A DNA stretch of 64,000 nt from Phaeobacter sp. 11ANDIMAR09 (GCF_001294455.1 NZ_LIKT01000021.1:1-64000), one strand, 5' to 3'; counted from the stretch's first letter, positions 1 to 8,582 are shown. A program made the numbers and translations. The notes: generated from the letters alone by a model not told the origin.

Positions 1-183
1 GGAACGAACGAGAACACAAATCGATTGCTGAGACAGTACTACCCAAAGGGCACAGATTTGTCGATACATAGTCAGGCAAAGCTCAGCGCAGTCGCAAGAC
101 AACTGAATGAACGACCTCGAAAAACGCTGGGATACGAAACTCCAGCAGAACGGTTTAACGCATGTCTTGCGTCGACCCGTTGA
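1..183 (+). CDS. IS30-family transposase, C-terminal end (cut by window edge)
   Basis: The first 60 codons of the window are open in frame 1 and end at TGA 181-183. The peptide carries the typical tail of IS30 integrase-core transposases: [15 protein letters not shown], then a [19 protein letters not shown] block in which the RP-R-TLGY-TPAE pattern is diagnostic. The catalytic DDE residues would mostly lie before the window, so intactness cannot be judged. It marks a mobile-element edge next to the accessory genes that follow. The terminal inverted repeat of the element could not be recognised in the 228 bases after the stop. Confidence 0.8.
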   Translation, partial: GTNENTNRLLRQYYPKGTDLSIHSQAKLSAVARQLNERPRKTLGYETPAERFNACLASTR

Positions 184-411
184 ATCCACCGCTGATAGCT
201 GACGTTCATGGGCCGTTGAAATCTACTGTTTCGCCAATTGCCAAAGCGCCGCTTTGGCAGCGCCCGAACCGTCCCTATGGGGCGGGCGCTTCGCGTCCCA
301 CCCCTCGGTTCGGACGCGCTAGCTGTCAGCCCGGATCAATGGCAGCTCTGTCTCGCCCAGCCGCAAAGAGCAGGCGTTTTCTTCTGCCACCAGATAACGT
401 AGCTTGGCGTC

Positions 412-1101
412 ATGATCCTGTCGCGCGGCCGTAAATATCTGTTCATACATATCCCCAAAACCGGCGGCACCGCGCTGGCGCTGGCGCTGGAGACGCGGGC
501 CATGCGCGACGATATGATGCTGGGGGATACCCCAAAGGCCAAGAACCGCCGTCGCCGTTTGCAGGGCATCAAGACCGCAGGCCGCTTGTGGAAACACTCC
601 ACCCTGGCGGACCTCTCTGGGCTGATCCCCGAGGATGAATTGAGCGCACTGTTCACCTTTACCCTGGTGCGCAACCCCTGGGACCGGGCGGTGAGCTACT
701 ATCACTGGCTGCGCGAACAGGGATTTGATCACCCGGCAGTGCATCTATCCAAATCATTGGAGTTCAAAGAGTTTATCCTGCACCCCGTAGTCCTGCGCAG
801 CTTTGAGACCAGTAGCGCACCCAGCTATATGCGCCATGCGGATGGGACAGAGCAATGCCAGCTCTATATCCGGCTCGAACACTTTGCCAGCGATGCCGCG
901 CCGCTGTTTCACCACCTCGGTTTTGACCTGGATTTGCCTGTCGAGAATGCCTCCAACCGGCAACGGGACTGGCGCGATTACTATGACGATCAGACGCAGG
1001 CCGCACTTGCCCAGGCCTGCCACGAAGAAATAACGCGATTTGAATATTCTTTTAACGATTTCGACCTAGCCTTGGATCAAAGGGGCCGCGCAGCCGGGTG
1101 A
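412..1101 (+). CDS. Sulfotransferase family protein
   Basis: This is a 229-residue protein of the Sulfotransfer_2 type, which transfers sulfate from PAPS to a carbohydrate or other hydroxyl acceptor. The 5'-phosphosulfate loop is at residues 12-18 (HIPKTGGT), and the 3'-phosphate site is near residue 85 (LVRNPWDRAVSYY). Both are intact and the length suits the small bacterial family. No signal peptide is seen, so it is probably cytosolic. The acceptor is unknown; polysaccharide decoration is a reasonable guess because it lies in an accessory patch beside an insertion-sequence remnant. The start is the ATG giving MILSRGRKYLFIHIPK, which places the PAPS loop at the usual distance from the N-terminus. 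Confidence 0.85.
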   Translation: MILSRGRKYLFIHIPKTGGTALALALETRAMRDDMMLGDTPKAKNRRRRLQGIKTAGRLWKHSTLADLSGLIPEDELSALFTFTLVRNPWDRAVSYYHWLREQGFDHPAVHLSKSLEFKEFILHPVVLRSFETSSAPSYMRHADGTEQCQLYIRLEHFASDAAPLFHHLGFDLDLPVENASNRQRDWRDYYDDQTQAALAQACHEEITRFEYSFNDFDLALDQRGRAAG

Positions 1102-1201
1102 GATCACAGCAGAGATTCTCTCCGGCCTGGCTGAGCCCAGACAAGGATAGCAGCGCCACAACCCAAGGGGATGCAGGTGCCGCCGCAGAGGAGAGATCGA
1201 A

Positions 1202-1864
1202 ATGCTGGATTGGTTTCAAAAACGCCTGAGCTTTGGAGCAGAATTGTCGGTTCCGCCGGTATCTGTCGGGCAGGGCGGTTTTCTGTCAGGCACCCATGTG
1301 GCCTCCAATATGGGCTGGCGCCCGGTCGAGGCGCTCTGTGCCGGTGACAAGGTGCTGACCTTTGATCATGGCATGCAGACCGTGGTCGAAATGGTGCGTG
1401 AGACGGTGCAGCTTCAGGCCGGTGAGATCGACCCAACGCGCTGCCCCATGCATATCCCCCGCGACGCGCTGAACAACCGGGTGCCCATGTGGCTGATGCC
1501 TGATCAGGGCGTGTTGATGGAAAGCGACCTGATTGAGGACCACCAGGGCGATCCCTTTGCCGTGGTGCCTGCCTCGACGCTGGATGGCTACCGGGGCATC
1601 TGCCGCTTGCACCCGGACAATGAGCTGCAACTGATCACCCCGCGTTTTGAGCAGGACGAAGTCATCTATCTTGAAGCGGGCCTCTTGGGCTATTGCCCGG
1701 CGCCACGGGATTTGCTGACCATTGGGGTGGAGCTACAAGAGGATATCTACAAGGTCCTGCCCATTGAGGAGGCCTGCGAGTTGATCGAGGCAATGACCAC
1801 TTCTGAGACCATGATGATGGGCAGCGCCCTGCCGATGATGCCTTCGGGCGCCTTTCAGATGTAG
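1202..1864 (+). CDS. Hint-fold (hedgehog/intein) domain protein lacking catalytic residues
   Basis: This 220-residue protein contains the Hint_2-like block GTHVAS..GWRPVEAL..GDKVLTFDHGMQ at residues 30-59, the hallmark of Hint modules found in alphaproteobacterial secreted proteins. In the family, the block normally begins Cys-Phe-x-x-Gly-Thr, where the Cys is the self-cleavage nucleophile. Here that position is Gly26 (G-F-L-S-G-T). The later Ser-Pro-x-His block reads M-P-D-Q at residues 99-102, so the conserved His is also gone. Self-splicing is therefore unlikely. The C-terminus is Met-rich (TMMMGSALPMMPSG). An AGGAGAG ribosome site lies just before the ATG. It is probably a structural or degenerate Hint protein; its function is unknown. 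Confidence 0.7.
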   Translation: MLDWFQKRLSFGAELSVPPVSVGQGGFLSGTHVASNMGWRPVEALCAGDKVLTFDHGMQTVVEMVRETVQLQAGEIDPTRCPMHIPRDALNNRVPMWLMPDQGVLMESDLIEDHQGDPFAVVPASTLDGYRGICRLHPDNELQLITPRFEQDEVIYLEAGLLGYCPAPRDLLTIGVELQEDIYKVLPIEEACELIEAMTTSETMMMGSALPMMPSGAFQM

Positions 1865-1908
1865 ATCAGGTTTCAAGGCCCAAACAGGCCGCTTGGCCTG
1901 TTGCTAAG

Positions 1909-1941
1909 CTGCCCAAAGCCTGCTCGCTTTGGGCAGTTTTT
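1909..1941 (+). terminator. Intrinsic terminator after the Hint gene
   Basis: A perfect 10-bp stem, CTGCCCAAAG / CTTTGGGCAG, with an 8-nt loop is followed directly by TTTTTG. It lies 45 bases after the stop of the Hint-domain gene. Confidence 0.85.
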
Positions 1942-2095
1942 GTTTGTGGCGTGTAGCTTTCCAAGAACTTTTGATTTTGCCTTTGGGGAACGGCCTCAGA
2001 GGCTGTCGTCTAGGGGAAGCGCAGCGAAGCTCTGGAATGAGCCCGGAGTGACCAATGCTGCAGTTTGCTTGAATGTCTGCTAAGGTTACTTCGGC

Positions 2096-3190
2096 TTACG
2101 CAAGTTGCGCTGAAAAGTCAGTCGCGAACCAGCCGTCATCGTTGATGACATGCATCCAAGCCCCTCTTCCGGCAAGCTGGCATCTGTCGATCCAATTTCG
2201 ATCTGGAAGTCTCCCAATAACACTCTGCGGCCGTCCTAGGCTCTGGCCGTTTCGCTGCAATAGGTGGAACGTATTTGTAGGCTCTCTGTATTGACTTGAA
2301 AACAAGAACCCTTGGTCAGCAACAGCAAAGGCGCTTGATCCGGAAACAGAAACACCAGACAGGATCTCGGAGCGGAAGTTCCCATCAACAGAGCACAAAT
2401 CGAAGTCGCTATAAACGTATGCCCAGCGTTCTTCGCGTTGAGCATTGAATGCATAGCAGTCGCCGATGAAGGCAGAGTTTTCTGGGCCGTTAAATGCCCA
2501 TAGTTCTTTGCCGTCATCGGCAAAGCAAACTAGGCCGCCCGCGCCGGGGCCGGGCGGTCCTGGATGGTTCCAGCCAAAGTTTCCAAATACACCCTCATCG
2601 AAATACGACACCCAAATCCGGTCGTTCTCATCGATACTTAGGTTGGCAATTCCGTCGCCAAGTAATATCCGGCTTATCTGTCCTGTTGCTGGGTCAAAGA
2701 TGACACCGTTCCTGTCGAAGTCATCAGTGCCGCGCCAGCGACAACGTGCACCTGCGAGTAATATCCGTCCGTCACAAAACAAGTCACAAATTGGAAAGGT
2801 GATATCTAGCGGAGGAAGGTCTATCTCCGTTGCGGTGCCATTATACAAAACGATTAGTTTAAATCTGGCTTCAGCGTTCATGCTCGTGTTGGGAAATATT
2901 GCACCGCCCGCATTCCTGAATGCTCCCAAGACCCGATCTTTTAGGAGCTTCTGAGTAAACAGAAAGAGGCCCTTTCCATCGGTAGAGATCGATGTGGAAA
3001 CGTATTCGTACCCCGCAGGAGCTATGGGTCGCCCAGCGATAAATTCAAAATCAAAAGTAACAGTACGTGGCAATTCTAGGAACCTTGAGTAATTCAAACC
3101 GCGGAAAATTGAAGCGCCACCATTGGCTAATATCGGTCCATTGTCGAGAGTGACAAAGCGGTCGTTGGTGCAAGAGCTGCGAAAGCTCAC
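2096..3190 (-). CDS. Hypothetical protein, probably beta-rich; start uncertain
   Basis: An open frame of 364 codons on the minus strand, which I do not recognise. It is rich in Gly, Asp and aromatic residues, with recurring strand-like segments such as GKGLFLFTQ, NDRIWVSYFDEGVFG and ERWAYVYSDFDLCSVDG. These recall beta-propeller blades, and FDEGVFGNFGW resembles phrases seen in DPP-like or NHL-like propellers. No signal peptide or membrane helix is visible. The only start codon near the front is a GTG at 3190 without a good ribosome site, and it abuts a dispersed repeat (3194-3216). The gene may therefore have lost its original 5' end. It faces the Hint gene convergently and shares its terminator region. 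Confidence 0.55.
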   Translation of the reverse strand: MSFRSSCTNDRFVTLDNGPILANGGASIFRGLNYSRFLELPRTVTFDFEFIAGRPIAPAGYEYVSTSISTDGKGLFLFTQKLLKDRVLGAFRNAGGAIFPNTSMNAEARFKLIVLYNGTATEIDLPPLDITFPICDLFCDGRILLAGARCRWRGTDDFDRNGVIFDPATGQISRILLGDGIANLSIDENDRIWVSYFDEGVFGNFGWNHPGPPGPGAGGLVCFADDGKELWAFNGPENSAFIGDCYAFNAQREERWAYVYSDFDLCSVDGNFRSEILSGVSVSGSSAFAVADQGFLFSSQYREPTNTFHLLQRNGQSLGRPQSVIGRLPDRNWIDRCQLAGRGAWMHVINDDGWFATDFSAQLA

Positions 3191-3193
3191 TTC

Positions 3194-3216
3194 GTCCGCT
3201 CAGCCGACCTTGACCT
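3194..3216. repeat. 23-nt direct repeat, copy 1
   Basis: The sequence gtccgcNNagccgaccttgacct occurs here and again at 3910-3932, identical except for the two bases marked N. The two copies bracket the AT-rich 112-codon gene, and this one touches the apparent start of the 364-codon gene. Confidence 0.7.
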
Positions 3217-3451
3217 CCTGCCTCAGTACCGATTTGGTGTGCTGGTGCGGAGAACGGCGGCAGTGAGCCCGCTTTGCCATATTTCCACCGCGCAGCGAAT
3301 GTCAGCTCGCACAGATGTGTATATGATTTCCCAATAACCAATAGGTTCAGAAAGAGTTTTCGGCAGCGCAAATGAGGGTGTTCTGAGGCCGCTCCAAAAA
3401 CGGTTCTTCTGCGGAGATGTTAAAAAGCTCTGCTTTCTTGAGTGAAATCAG

Positions 3452-3790
3452 TTATTTTCTCATGCTACCTTTCTCTAAGACTTCTTCTAAGAAAGCTCCG
3501 CCATACATTTGATAGACATTTAGGTAGGAGATTTCAGCATCATAATCACCAAATTTATAGGACCGGATATGTTCTGCCGATTCAAACATTTTTTCAGGAT
3601 AATTTTTGAGGGCTTGAACGCACAAAATATCTGGCAGTTTTGCATTGAGCTTGTCGCGCTGTTGCGTTGCGCAAACCTCCTCAATTTTTTGAAGCCAAGA
3701 ATAGTATCTAGGATCTTCAGCCTCTTTAAGTGCCTGCTCAAAAAGGTGATCGTGCTGCCTGCATATGGAGTATAGTTCCCAAAACTTCAT
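3452..3790 (-). CDS. Hypothetical small protein in an AT-rich segment
   Basis: A 112-residue, soluble, probably helical protein (MKFWELYSICRQHDHLFEQA...) that matches no family I know. Codon use is clearly more AT-rich than in the flanking genes, which suggests recent acquisition. A GGAAGAG-like ribosome site precedes the ATG. It has two cysteines and no signal peptide. It stands alone between two copies of a 23-nt direct repeat. Coding status is supported by an unbroken frame in AT-rich DNA and a plausible start; its role is unknown. Confidence 0.5.
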   Translation of the reverse strand: MKFWELYSICRQHDHLFEQALKEAEDPRYYSWLQKIEEVCATQQRDKLNAKLPDILCVQALKNYPEKMFESAEHIRSYKFGDYDAEISYLNVYQMYGGAFLEEVLEKGSMRK

Positions 3791-3909
3791 ATACTCTTCC
3801 TAAAACTTAGCTGCAGATAAAACCATCTTCGTGTGCTTGTACTGAAAATGGTCGTTTTTGGAAAGTCACCAAACCGGACATTGGCGCATCTGCAGCGAAA
3901 TGGCGCTTT

Positions 3910-3932
3910 GTCCGCAGAGCCGACCTTGACCT
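3910..3932. repeat. 23-nt direct repeat, copy 2
   Basis: Second copy of gtccgcNNagccgaccttgacct (the first is at 3194-3216), in the same orientation. The neighbouring CAGCGAAATGGCGC at about 3893 also resembles CAGCGAATGTCAGC near 3294, so the repeat unit is probably larger and degenerate. Confidence 0.7.
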
Positions 3933-3980
3933 GTTAAAGTCTGGATGTCTGTATCTGCCGATGTTCTTGGAAAGTCCCCC

Positions 3981-4013
3981 AAAAAAACCGCCCCCAAATA
4001 TATCGGAGGCGGT
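3981..4013 (-). terminator. Intrinsic terminator of the beta-oxidation operon
   Basis: Read on the minus strand, ACCGCCTCC pairs with GGGGGCGGT (one mismatch) around a 9-nt AT-rich loop and is followed by seven T. It sits just after the stop of the hydratase/dehydrogenase gene. Confidence 0.9.
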
Positions 4014-4041
4014 GTTAGTTCTGTCAGACCAGTTGCAGATC

Positions 4042-6246
4042 TTACGCAGCAGATGCAGCGTCCGGGTTGAAGCGGCCGTAGAAGGTCTGGCCCTTGGCAG
4101 CCATTTCGCGCAGCAGCTCTGGGCAGGCGAAACGTTCGCCGTAGGCTGCGGTCAGCTGATCACAGCGCTCGGCCGCATAGGGCGTGCCGATGATGTCGAG
4201 CCAGCTGAGCGGGCCGCCGGACCAGGGGGCAAAGCCCCAGGCCAGAACCGCGCCCACATCGCCTTCGCGGATGTCTTCCAACACGCCTTCTTCCAGCGCC
4301 CGTACCGCTTCCAGAACCTGGGCAAACATCAGACGTTCCTGCACCTCGATAAGGTCAGGCTGATCTTCGGCCAGCGGGTATTTGTCCTGCATGCCTTTCC
4401 AATAGCCTGTGCGCTTGCCCTTCTCATCATAGTCAAAGAAGCCCGCGTTTGATTTGCGCCCCAGGCGGCCCAGATCTTCCATCCAGAAGATCATGTCATC
4501 CGCTGGGCTGTCGGGGTATTCATTGCCCATGGCGGCCTTGGTGGCGCGGGCGATTTTGGCGCCCAGATCAATCGAGGTCTCATCAGTGAGCTGAATGGGG
4601 CCAACAGGGAAACCTAGCTGACGCGCCGCATTGTCGATCAGCACCGGCGAGACACCTTCGGTGATCATCCGTGCGCCCTCATTCACGTAAGGAATGATGC
4701 AGCGGTTGGCATAGAAGAAGCGCGCGTCATTGACGACAATCGGCGTCTTCTTGATCTGGCGCACATAGTCCAGTGCCTTGGCGACGGCGCGCGGGCCAGT
4801 CTCTTTGCCCTTGATGATCTCCACCAGGAACATCTTCTCAACCGGCGAGAAGAAGTGGATGCCGATGAACTGCTCGGGGCGGCTTGACGCCTCGGCCAGG
4901 CCGGTGATCGGCAGGGTCGAGGTGTTGGAGGCAAAGATGCAGTCTTCGGGGATGACGGCTTCGACCTTCTTGGTCATCTCTGCCTTCACGGCAGGATCCT
5001 CAAAGACCGCCTCGATGATCAGATCGCAGCCTTTCAGCGCGTCCAGATCAGGGGTGGCGGTGATACGGGCCAGCATCGCGTCTTTCTTGTCCTGAGTGAC
5101 CTTGCCGCGCTTCATCCCCTTGTCGAGGTAGCTCTCGGTATAGGCCTTGCCCTTGTCGGCAGCTTCCTGGTCGCGGTCGATCAGAACCACTTCCATACCG
5201 GCCTGGGCCGAGACCAGCGCGATGCCAGCGCCCATCATGCCCGCGCCCAGCACGCCGAGCTTTTGCACGCGCTGATCGGGGATGTCCTTGGGCCGCACCG
5301 CGCCTTTTTCCAGCGCTTCCTTGTTGATGAACAATGAACGGATCATCGCACCAGATGAAGGGTTCATCAGCACAGAGGTGAACCAGCGCGCCTCGATCTT
5401 GAGCGCGGTGTCAAAGTCCACCAGCGCGCCCTCATAGACGGCGCTCAGCAGCGCCTTGGCGGCTGGGAAGGCACCCTGGGTCTTGCCGTGCACCATGGCC
5501 GATGCACCAACAAAGTTCATGAAGCCAGCGGGATGGTAGGGGGCGCCACCGGGCATCTTGTAGCCCTTGGCATCCCAAGGCTTTACCAGATCCGCGCCAG
5601 AAGCATTCAGCACCCATTCCTTGGCGGCGGCAACGGGATCAGCGGCGATCTCGTCAACATAACCGGCACCCTTGGCCTTTTTCACGTCCAGCATCTTGCC
5701 TTCCAGCAAGAGCGGAGCGGCGGCAATGGCGCCAACCTTGCGCACCATGCGGGTGGTGCCGCCGGCACCAGGGAAGATGCCAACCATGATTTCCGGCAGG
5801 CCATACTTGGCCTTTGGGTTCTCGGCTGCAAAAATCCGGTGGGTCGACAGCGGCAGCTCCATGCCGATGCCTGCTGCGGTGCCGGGCAGGGCGGTGGCGA
5901 TTGGCTTGCCGCCTTTTTTGGTTTTCAGATCCATGCCGGCCAGCTCGATCTTGCGCAGCAGGGCATGCATTTTCATGGTGCCTTCAAAGACACCGCGGGC
6001 AGGATCGTCGCCGGCCTCTTCCTTCATCACCGCCAGCAGGTTCAGGTCCATGCCCCCAGCAAAAGAGCCTTCTTTGCCAGAGGTGATCACCACGCCTTTG
6101 ATCTCGTCATCCGCCAGGGCCTGATCGATGCAGGCCTCAAGCTGTGACAACCCGTCAAAGGACATCACGTTCATGGTTTTGCCGGGAACATCCCAGGTGA
6201 TTGTTGCGACGCCATCTGCGTCCTTGGAAAGCGTAAACTCACTCAT
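4042..6246 (-). CDS. fadJ: Bifunctional enoyl-CoA hydratase / 3-hydroxyacyl-CoA dehydrogenase (FadB/FadJ type)
   Basis: A 734-residue multifunctional beta-oxidation enzyme. The N-terminal crotonase domain (about 1-200) keeps both catalytic Glu positions (GIGMELPL and YGLPEIMVGI) and the FPGAGGT turn. The dehydrogenase half begins near residue 330 with the NAD-binding GAGMMGAG, followed by NTSTLPI and the GIHFFSPVEKM signature, then the helical dimerisation domain. It hydrates trans-enoyl-CoA and oxidises the 3-hydroxy product in the cytosol. Its ATG overlaps the stop of the cupin gene by 4 bases, and the thiolase lies just upstream, so the operon delivers the last three steps of each cycle. 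FadB versus FadJ naming is not decidable here. Confidence 0.93.
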   Translation of the reverse strand: MSEFTLSKDADGVATITWDVPGKTMNVMSFDGLSQLEACIDQALADDEIKGVVITSGKEGSFAGGMDLNLLAVMKEEAGDDPARGVFEGTMKMHALLRKIELAGMDLKTKKGGKPIATALPGTAAGIGMELPLSTHRIFAAENPKAKYGLPEIMVGIFPGAGGTTRMVRKVGAIAAAPLLLEGKMLDVKKAKGAGYVDEIAADPVAAAKEWVLNASGADLVKPWDAKGYKMPGGAPYHPAGFMNFVGASAMVHGKTQGAFPAAKALLSAVYEGALVDFDTALKIEARWFTSVLMNPSSGAMIRSLFINKEALEKGAVRPKDIPDQRVQKLGVLGAGMMGAGIALVSAQAGMEVVLIDRDQEAADKGKAYTESYLDKGMKRGKVTQDKKDAMLARITATPDLDALKGCDLIIEAVFEDPAVKAEMTKKVEAVIPEDCIFASNTSTLPITGLAEASSRPEQFIGIHFFSPVEKMFLVEIIKGKETGPRAVAKALDYVRQIKKTPIVVNDARFFYANRCIIPYVNEGARMITEGVSPVLIDNAARQLGFPVGPIQLTDETSIDLGAKIARATKAAMGNEYPDSPADDMIFWMEDLGRLGRKSNAGFFDYDEKGKRTGYWKGMQDKYPLAEDQPDLIEVQERLMFAQVLEAVRALEEGVLEDIREGDVGAVLAWGFAPWSGGPLSWLDIIGTPYAAERCDQLTAAYGERFACPELLREMAAKGQTFYGRFNPDAASAA

Positions 6247-6728
6247 GTCTCGTCTCCGATTTGGTCAGCCGTCAGCGGGCTGCCGTCTTTGCGGGTAAAG
6301 CTGGCGCCCGTTGCGTCCATTTCTACCTTCATGTCCATATCGCTGTAATAAGCGGTCTCTGTCGGGGTCCGGGTGCCCACCACCAGAAAGCTGGCCGGCG
6401 CCTCGGTATTGTTCTTCAGGTGATGGCCATTGGCCTCACCGGCTGGAAAGCTGGCGCAATCGCCGGGCAGCATCTCGTGCTCCCCGTCGTCATCGATCAG
6501 GGTCAGCGCGCCGCTCAGCATCACCAGGAATTCATCCTGTTGCATGTGGTAGTGGCGCAGTGACGACAGCCCGCCGGGTTCAAGCCGCACGATATTGATG
6601 CCCGATTGGGTCAACCCGCTGGCGTCGCCTATGCGCTGCACAAAGCGGCCCGCAGTTGCCTCGGCCAGCTTACCCGGGTAGCTAGAGCCCCCCTGAAAGG
6701 GGATTTGTGCCAGATCCAGCTTGGGCAT
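6243..6728 (-). CDS. Cupin-domain protein between thiolase and hydratase genes
   Basis: A 161-residue single-domain cupin. The metal-site pattern is visible as RHYHMQQDEFLVMLSGALTL (His, His, Glu of motif 1), then GDCASFPAGEANGHHLKN (motif 2 with a His). The frame is open further upstream, but the ATG at 6728 gives MPKLDLAQIP and forms a TGATG overlap with the thiolase stop; the 3' end overlaps the next ATG. Translational coupling on both sides ties it to beta-oxidation, yet no standard step needs a cupin. Possible roles are a small-molecule sensor, thiol or CoA-ester housekeeping, or an isomerase. Confidence 0.85.
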   Translation of the reverse strand: MPKLDLAQIPFQGGSSYPGKLAEATAGRFVQRIGDASGLTQSGINIVRLEPGGLSSLRHYHMQQDEFLVMLSGALTLIDDDGEHEMLPGDCASFPAGEANGHHLKNNTEAPASFLVVGTRTPTETAYYSDMDMKVEMDATGASFTRKDGSPLTADQIGDET

Positions 6729-7939
6729 CAGACGCGCTCGATGATGGTGGCAGCACCCATGCCCGAGGCAATGCAAAGCGTGGCCAGGCCCATTTCTTTG
6801 TCTTGGCGTTCCAGCTCATCCAGCAATGTGCCAATGATCATGGCACCAGTTGCGCCCAGCGGGTGGCCCATAGCGATGGAGCCGCCATTGGGGTTGACCA
6901 CGGCTGGATCTACATCAAAGGCCTGCTGGAAGCGCATGACAACAGAGGCAAAGGCCTCGTTGACTTCAAAGAGATCCAGATCAGAGATCACCATACCGTT
7001 GTCGGCCAGGATTTTCTGGGTCACAGGCACTGGGCCGGTCAGCATGATGGTGGGATCGGTGCCGATCTTGGCAGTGGCCTTGATGCGCGCACGGGGCTTC
7101 AACCCATATTGCTCACCAAATTCCTTGTTGCCGATCAGCACAGCCGCCGCACCATCGACGATACCAGAGGAGTTCCCAGCGTGGTGGATGTGGTTGATCC
7201 GCTCAAGGTGGGGGTATTTCAGCATCGCCACCTTGTCGAAACCGGGCATCTGCTCGCCCATCATCTGGAACGAGGCATTCAGCGCGCCAAGCGATTGCAT
7301 ATCGGTGCCGGGGCGCATGTATTCGTCGTGGTCCAGAATGGCGATGCCGTTCTGGTCGCGCACGGTGATCACCGATTTTGAAAACCGGTTGTCGTCCCAG
7401 GCCGCTTTGGCGCGGCGCTGGCTCTCTACGGCCAGAGCATCGGCCTGCTCGCGGGTGAAACCGTACTCAGTGGCGATAATATCGGCCGAGATGCCCTGGG
7501 GCACAAAATAGGTCTCCATCGCCAGGCTGGGATCAACCGCAATGGCCGCCCCATCCGAGCCCATGGCAACGCGGCCCATCATCTCGACACCACCAGCGAT
7601 ATAGGCCTGGCCAGCGCCGCCCTTGACCTGGTTGGCGGCCAGGTTCACGGCCTCCATCCCAGAGGCGCAGAACCGGTTGATGGCGAGGCCAGGAATGCTT
7701 TGATCCAGATCAGAGGCCAACACGGCAGAGCGCGCCAGACAGCCGCCCTGTTCCATCACCTGGGTCACATTGCCCCAGATCACATCCTCAACGGCATGGC
7801 CTTCCAGGTTGTTACGCTCTTTCATCGCATTCAGCGTCAGCGCAGAAAGGCGCACCGAGGTCACCTCGTGCAAGGACCCGTCCTTGCGGCCCTTGCCCCG
7901 TGGGGTGCGGATGGCATCGTAAATATAAGCTTCGGTCAT
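6728..7939 (-). CDS. fadA: Acetyl-CoA C-acyltransferase (3-ketoacyl-CoA thiolase)
   Basis: A 403-residue thiolase that cleaves 3-ketoacyl-CoA to acetyl-CoA and a shortened acyl-CoA. The nucleophilic Cys lies in NRFCASGMEAVN (about residue 90), the His in GHPLGATGA (about 356), and the second Cys in CIASGMGAA near the end, so all catalytic residues are present. A GAGGAGA ribosome site precedes the ATG. It starts 10 bases after the GST stop and is coupled to the cupin gene downstream. The pairing with the FadB/J-type protein matches a trifunctional beta-oxidation complex. Confidence 0.93.
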   Translation of the reverse strand: MTEAYIYDAIRTPRGKGRKDGSLHEVTSVRLSALTLNAMKERNNLEGHAVEDVIWGNVTQVMEQGGCLARSAVLASDLDQSIPGLAINRFCASGMEAVNLAANQVKGGAGQAYIAGGVEMMGRVAMGSDGAAIAVDPSLAMETYFVPQGISADIIATEYGFTREQADALAVESQRRAKAAWDDNRFSKSVITVRDQNGIAILDHDEYMRPGTDMQSLGALNASFQMMGEQMPGFDKVAMLKYPHLERINHIHHAGNSSGIVDGAAAVLIGNKEFGEQYGLKPRARIKATAKIGTDPTIMLTGPVPVTQKILADNGMVISDLDLFEVNEAFASVVMRFQQAFDVDPAVVNPNGGSIAMGHPLGATGAMIIGTLLDELERQDKEMGLATLCIASGMGAATIIERV

Positions 7940-7949
7940 GAGTGTCTCC

Positions 7950-8582
7950 TCAAGCGCGGTCCGACGGATTGCCGGGCATTAGATCATAGGGGTGTTTCCA
8001 GCCGGGCGTTGCGCTGATGCGCGACAGCCAAGCGTCGATATTGGGGTAGTCTTTGCGGTCAAAGCCAAAGGGCTCATCGTAAAACAGGTAGCCGCAACAG
8101 GTGAGATCGGCATTGGTCATACTGTCGCCCACCAACCAGTCGCGGCCTTCAAGTTGGTTCTCCAGGGTGGCAAAGGCCGCTTTCAGGCGCCCCTGCATAA
8201 AGCTGATCACCTCTTGCGGGCGTTTGTCTTTGGGCAGAAAGTTCATCAAAAATCGGGTCATTCCAACCTGGCTCGAAAGTTTGTGGTTGTCCCACAGCAC
8301 CCAGCGCAGGACTTCGTATTTGTCCTCAGATTTGCCGCCAAATTTTCCGGTCTTGTCCGTAATATACTGTTGTATCACCCCGGATTGTGACAGCTGCACA
8401 TCGCCATCTATCAATACCGGCGCTTCAGCCATGACATTGAGATCACGATAATCTGCGCCGCGATGCTGTCCTGCGAAAAAGTCGACGAAAACTGGTTCCC
8501 AGGCCTGCCCTGACAGTTCCAGTGCCAGGGCTGCCTTGTAGGAATGCCCGGATTCGCCAAAACAATGTAGTTTGATTGTCAT
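7950..8582 (-). CDS. Glutathione S-transferase family protein
   Basis: A 210-residue cytosolic GST with an N-terminal thioredoxin-like domain (CFGESGHSYKAALALEL at 7-23, and the cis-Pro/SQSG motif as APVLIDGDVQLSQSGVI around 55-70) and an all-helical C-terminal domain with the MTNADLT N-capping box near 157. A likely Ser (SGHS) or Tyr acts on glutathione. A GGGGGAGAG ribosome site precedes the ATG. Ten bases separate it from fadA, so it is probably co-transcribed. Its substrate is unknown; removal of reactive enoyl or peroxidised acyl species during fatty acid breakdown is a reasonable guess. Confidence 0.85.
   Translation of the reverse strand: MTIKLHCFGESGHSYKAALALELSGQAWEPVFVDFFAGQHRGADYRDLNVMAEAPVLIDGDVQLSQSGVIQQYITDKTGKFGGKSEDKYEVLRWVLWDNHKLSSQVGMTRFLMNFLPKDKRPQEVISFMQGRLKAAFATLENQLEGRDWLVGDSMTNADLTCCGYLFYDEPFGFDRKDYPNIDAWLSRISATPGWKHPYDLMPGNPSDRA

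Noticed and set aside
162-434. A 90-codon open frame after the transposase
   Set aside because: Overlaps the transposase end and the sulfotransferase start, Pro/Arg-rich, with two short inverted repeats inside; probably non-coding.
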